In this document: positions 62,420 to 64,000 of the stretch, piece after piece
Layout of the letters: each line of letters begins with the position of its first letter
Numbering within the stretch: position 1 is the first letter of the stretch
Assembly: GCF_050859505.1 (NCBI RefSeq)
Contig: NZ_CP193934.1
Span: 1,550,001 to 1,614,000, forward strand
Direction: 5' to 3'
Length of the DNA stretch: 64,000 nucleotides
DNA from: Marinirhabdus sp050859505
Lineage (GTDB): Bacteria; Bacteroidota; Bacteroidia; Flavobacteriales; Flavobacteriaceae
Position numbers and translations under genes: made by a program
The notes under the pieces: model-generated
Databases searched by the model: none
Told to the model about the DNA's origin: nothing
Seen by the model: the letters and a program-made list of their open reading frames with translations, nothing else

Positions 62420-63373
62420 ATGAGAAACTTATTTTTTTTATTGTTGTTTCCCGCACTACTTTCGGCACAATCTTCTTTTGAAAAAGCAGAGACCTATTTC
62501 AAAAAAGAGCAATTCAGCAAGGCAAAACCACTATTTGAACAACACTTAAAAGACCATCCTAACGATAGGAAGACAAAAGAATATTTGGGCGATATTGCTG
62601 GCTACAAAAAGGATTGGGACACTGCGATAGATTTTTATGAAGATTTAGTAGAGGCCGATGATAGGAGCGCGAATTACCATTTTAAATATGGTGGTGCTTT
62701 AGGAATGAAAGCATTGTCTATTAACCGAATTAGAGCAGCAACCTACATTGGCGACATTAAAGAACATTTTGAAACAGCTGCCAGATTAGACCCTAATCAT
62801 ATTGAGGTGCGCTGGGCATTGGTAGAGTTTTATATTCAATTGCCAGGGATTATTGGTGGAAGCCAGAAGAAAGCGACCAGCTATGCCAACCAGTTATTAA
62901 AAATTTCTCCAGTAGACGGTTATTTAGCGAACGGCTATATCGCTGAATATGATGAACGGCCAGACGATGCGGAACGATTGTATAAAAAAGCAATTGAAAT
63001 AGGCGGTTCACCAACTACCTATGATAAATTAACCGAGCATTACGAGAAAAATAACAAACCAAAGGAAGCTATGGCAACTGCTACTAAATCGCTTCAAATT
63101 CATAAACGCAACAGCCTAAATTATCAAATAGGAAAGATTGCTGCGCAGTACAATCTGGATGCAGAATTGGGTATAAATTGTTTGCAAGCCTATATTGAAA
63201 ATCACTCGGTGCGTGACGGGGTTCCTAAAGATTGGGCATATTTCCGTATGGCGCAGATTTATAAAAATTTAGGTGAAAAACAAAACGCTTTACAGTGGAT
63301 TAACAAAGCGCTTGTAGACCGTCCAGGTTTTGAACAGGCGCAGGATGAGAAGAAGAAAATTCTTAGTTTGTAG
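62420..63373 (+). CDS. Exported tetratricopeptide-repeat protein
   Basis: From the ATG at 62420 the protein is 317 aa. It has a signal peptide (about 1-16, FPALLSAQ) and about six TPR-like helix pairs (for example AETYFKKEQFSKAKPLFEQHL and KNLGEKQNALQWINKALVDRPGFEQAQ). It would act as a periplasmic scaffold. No catalytic motif. The promoter at 62366-62401 supports the start. It is divergent from the macroglobulin gene; partners are unknown. Confidence 0.87.
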   Translation: MRNLFFLLLFPALLSAQSSFEKAETYFKKEQFSKAKPLFEQHLKDHPNDRKTKEYLGDIAGYKKDWDTAIDFYEDLVEADDRSANYHFKYGGALGMKALSINRIRAATYIGDIKEHFETAARLDPNHIEVRWALVEFYIQLPGIIGGSQKKATSYANQLLKISPVDGYLANGYIAEYDERPDDAERLYKKAIEIGGSPTTYDKLTEHYEKNNKPKEAMATATKSLQIHKRNSLNYQIGKIAAQYNLDAELGINCLQAYIENHSVRDGVPKDWAYFRMAQIYKNLGEKQNALQWINKALVDRPGFEQAQDEKKKILSL

Positions 63374-63710
63374 TCGGTAGTTGGTAGCGAGGTTGTAGTT
63401 TTTCTTTTACGAATCACACTCCCTCTGGGAGTGTCGAAAGGTGAAAGCCGCCGCGGCGGCTTTCACCTTTCGGTGAGGGACAACGCATTAGCTTTGCTTG
63501 TAGTGAAAGTGTTCTAAACTTCGAAACATTTCAACTCATAAGCCATTTCCACTACGCACCCTAACCCTAAAGGGATCAGTACGCATTTTTTTCTATCACC
63601 AGAACTCTTCAACGCTCAATTTTTTATAAACTCTTTAACTTTCCACCCAACTAAACCAAGAATCTAGTAACTTTATACACTTAACGATAAACTACAAACC
63701 ATAAACCTTC
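63374..63710. other. Intergenic region with two adjacent perfect hairpins
   Basis: No gene. ACACTCCC-TCT-GGGAGTGT (63416-63434) is directly followed by a perfect 38-bp GC-rich palindrome (63435-63472) with arms CGAAAGGTGAAAGCCGCCG. There is no T-tract behind it. The rest up to the mpl ATG shows no clear promoter box and no further structure. Confidence 0.85.
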
Positions 63711-64000
63711 ATGCGAGTACACTTTATAGCCATTGGTGGCGCGGCCATGCACAATTTGGCATTGGCATTACACAACAAAAGATATCACGTAACTGGAAGC
63801 GATGACGAAATTTTTGACCCTTCCAAAAGCAGATTGGCAGCCAAAGGATTGTTGCCAGCGGACTATGGTTGGTTTGCTGAAAAAATTACTTCAGAAATTG
63901 ATGCGGTCATCTTAGGCATGCACGCCAAAGCCGATAATCCCGAATTACTGAAGGCGAAGGAACTGGGTTTAAAAATTTACAGCTATCCAGAATTTTTATA
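63711..64000 (+). CDS. mpl: UDP-N-acetylmuramate:L-Ala-gamma-D-Glu-meso-DAP ligase, 3'-truncated by window edge
   Basis: The first 96 codons of a Mur-ligase-type enzyme that reattaches the recycled tripeptide to UDP-MurNAc. The N-terminus VHFIAIGGAAMHNLALAL, GSDDEIFDPSKSRL and AVILGMHAKADNPELLKA match the Mpl branch of the MurC fold. The open frame runs to the window end. The assignment could also be a MurC paralogue, since the distinguishing C-terminal part is outside. Confidence 0.83.
   Translation, partial: MRVHFIAIGGAAMHNLALALHNKRYHVTGSDDEIFDPSKSRLAAKGLLPADYGWFAEKITSEIDAVILGMHAKADNPELLKAKELGLKIYSYPEFL

Overview
The window looks like chromosomal DNA of a marine-type member of the family Flavobacteriaceae (Bacteroidota). 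The evidence is the gliding/type IX secretion set gldJ-porU-porV, several secreted proteins with type IX C-terminal sorting domains, GLPGLI and CarboxypepD_reg outer-membrane proteins, promoters of the Bacteroidota form (TTTG ... TAnnTTTG), few Shine-Dalgarno sites and low GC. No rRNA, CRISPR array, phage or classical insertion sequence was seen.

Layout. 1-4.9 kb: 3' part of folC, a class A penicillin-binding protein, a tRNA-Val unit with a decayed tRNA-like copy in its leader, and murF. 5-12.5 kb: gldJ (minus strand), with porU, porV and cdd running the other way. 12.8-19.7 kb: pyruvate dehydrogenase E1-alpha and E2, a short-chain dehydrogenase, a SprT-like protein, manC and a DUF389 membrane protein; dispersed intergenic repeats lie between them. 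19.9-29.8 kb, all minus strand: a secreted FG-GAP protein, an Mla-like ABC pair, alkaline phosphatase, a glycosyltransferase/methyltransferase pair, a FabH-like synthase and gcvP. 30-31.6 kb: a UbiA-like membrane protein and an ECF sigma factor with a small zinc-finger partner.

31.7-38.4 kb is the accessory region. A plus-strand cassette (76-aa secreted peptide, GLPGLI protein, beta-barrel protein) lies between a truncated and an intact copy of one SRPBCC gene. The intact copy belongs to an operon (membrane protein, methyltransferase, SRPBCC protein) that shares a palindromic operator with a neighbouring GbsR/MarR-type regulator. 38.5-43.4 kb holds an M3 peptidase, a GIY-YIG nuclease gene enclosed by perfect 27-bp inverted repeats, a small membrane protein, a CarboxypepD_reg protein and purE. 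43.5-46.7 kb holds a 48-codon reading frame, purK, adk and obg. 46.8-52.2 kb carries two tandem leucine-rich-repeat proteins for type IX secretion. 52.2-63.4 kb has a DUF4136 lipoprotein, a ClC-type channel, two unknown envelope proteins, a giant alpha-2-macroglobulin-like protein with a TonB-plug insertion, and a TPR protein. The window ends in the start of mpl.

Themes: peptidoglycan synthesis and recycling (class A PBP, MurF, Mpl), type IX secretion plus some of its cargo, central carbon, one-carbon and purine metabolism, and cell-envelope proteins. The best candidates for something undescribed are the GIY-YIG gene whose last codons are written by its own flanking repeat, the peptide/GLPGLI/barrel cassette between SRPBCC copies, and the macroglobulin/TonB-plug hybrid. 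All functions are assigned by reading motifs; no database search was run.
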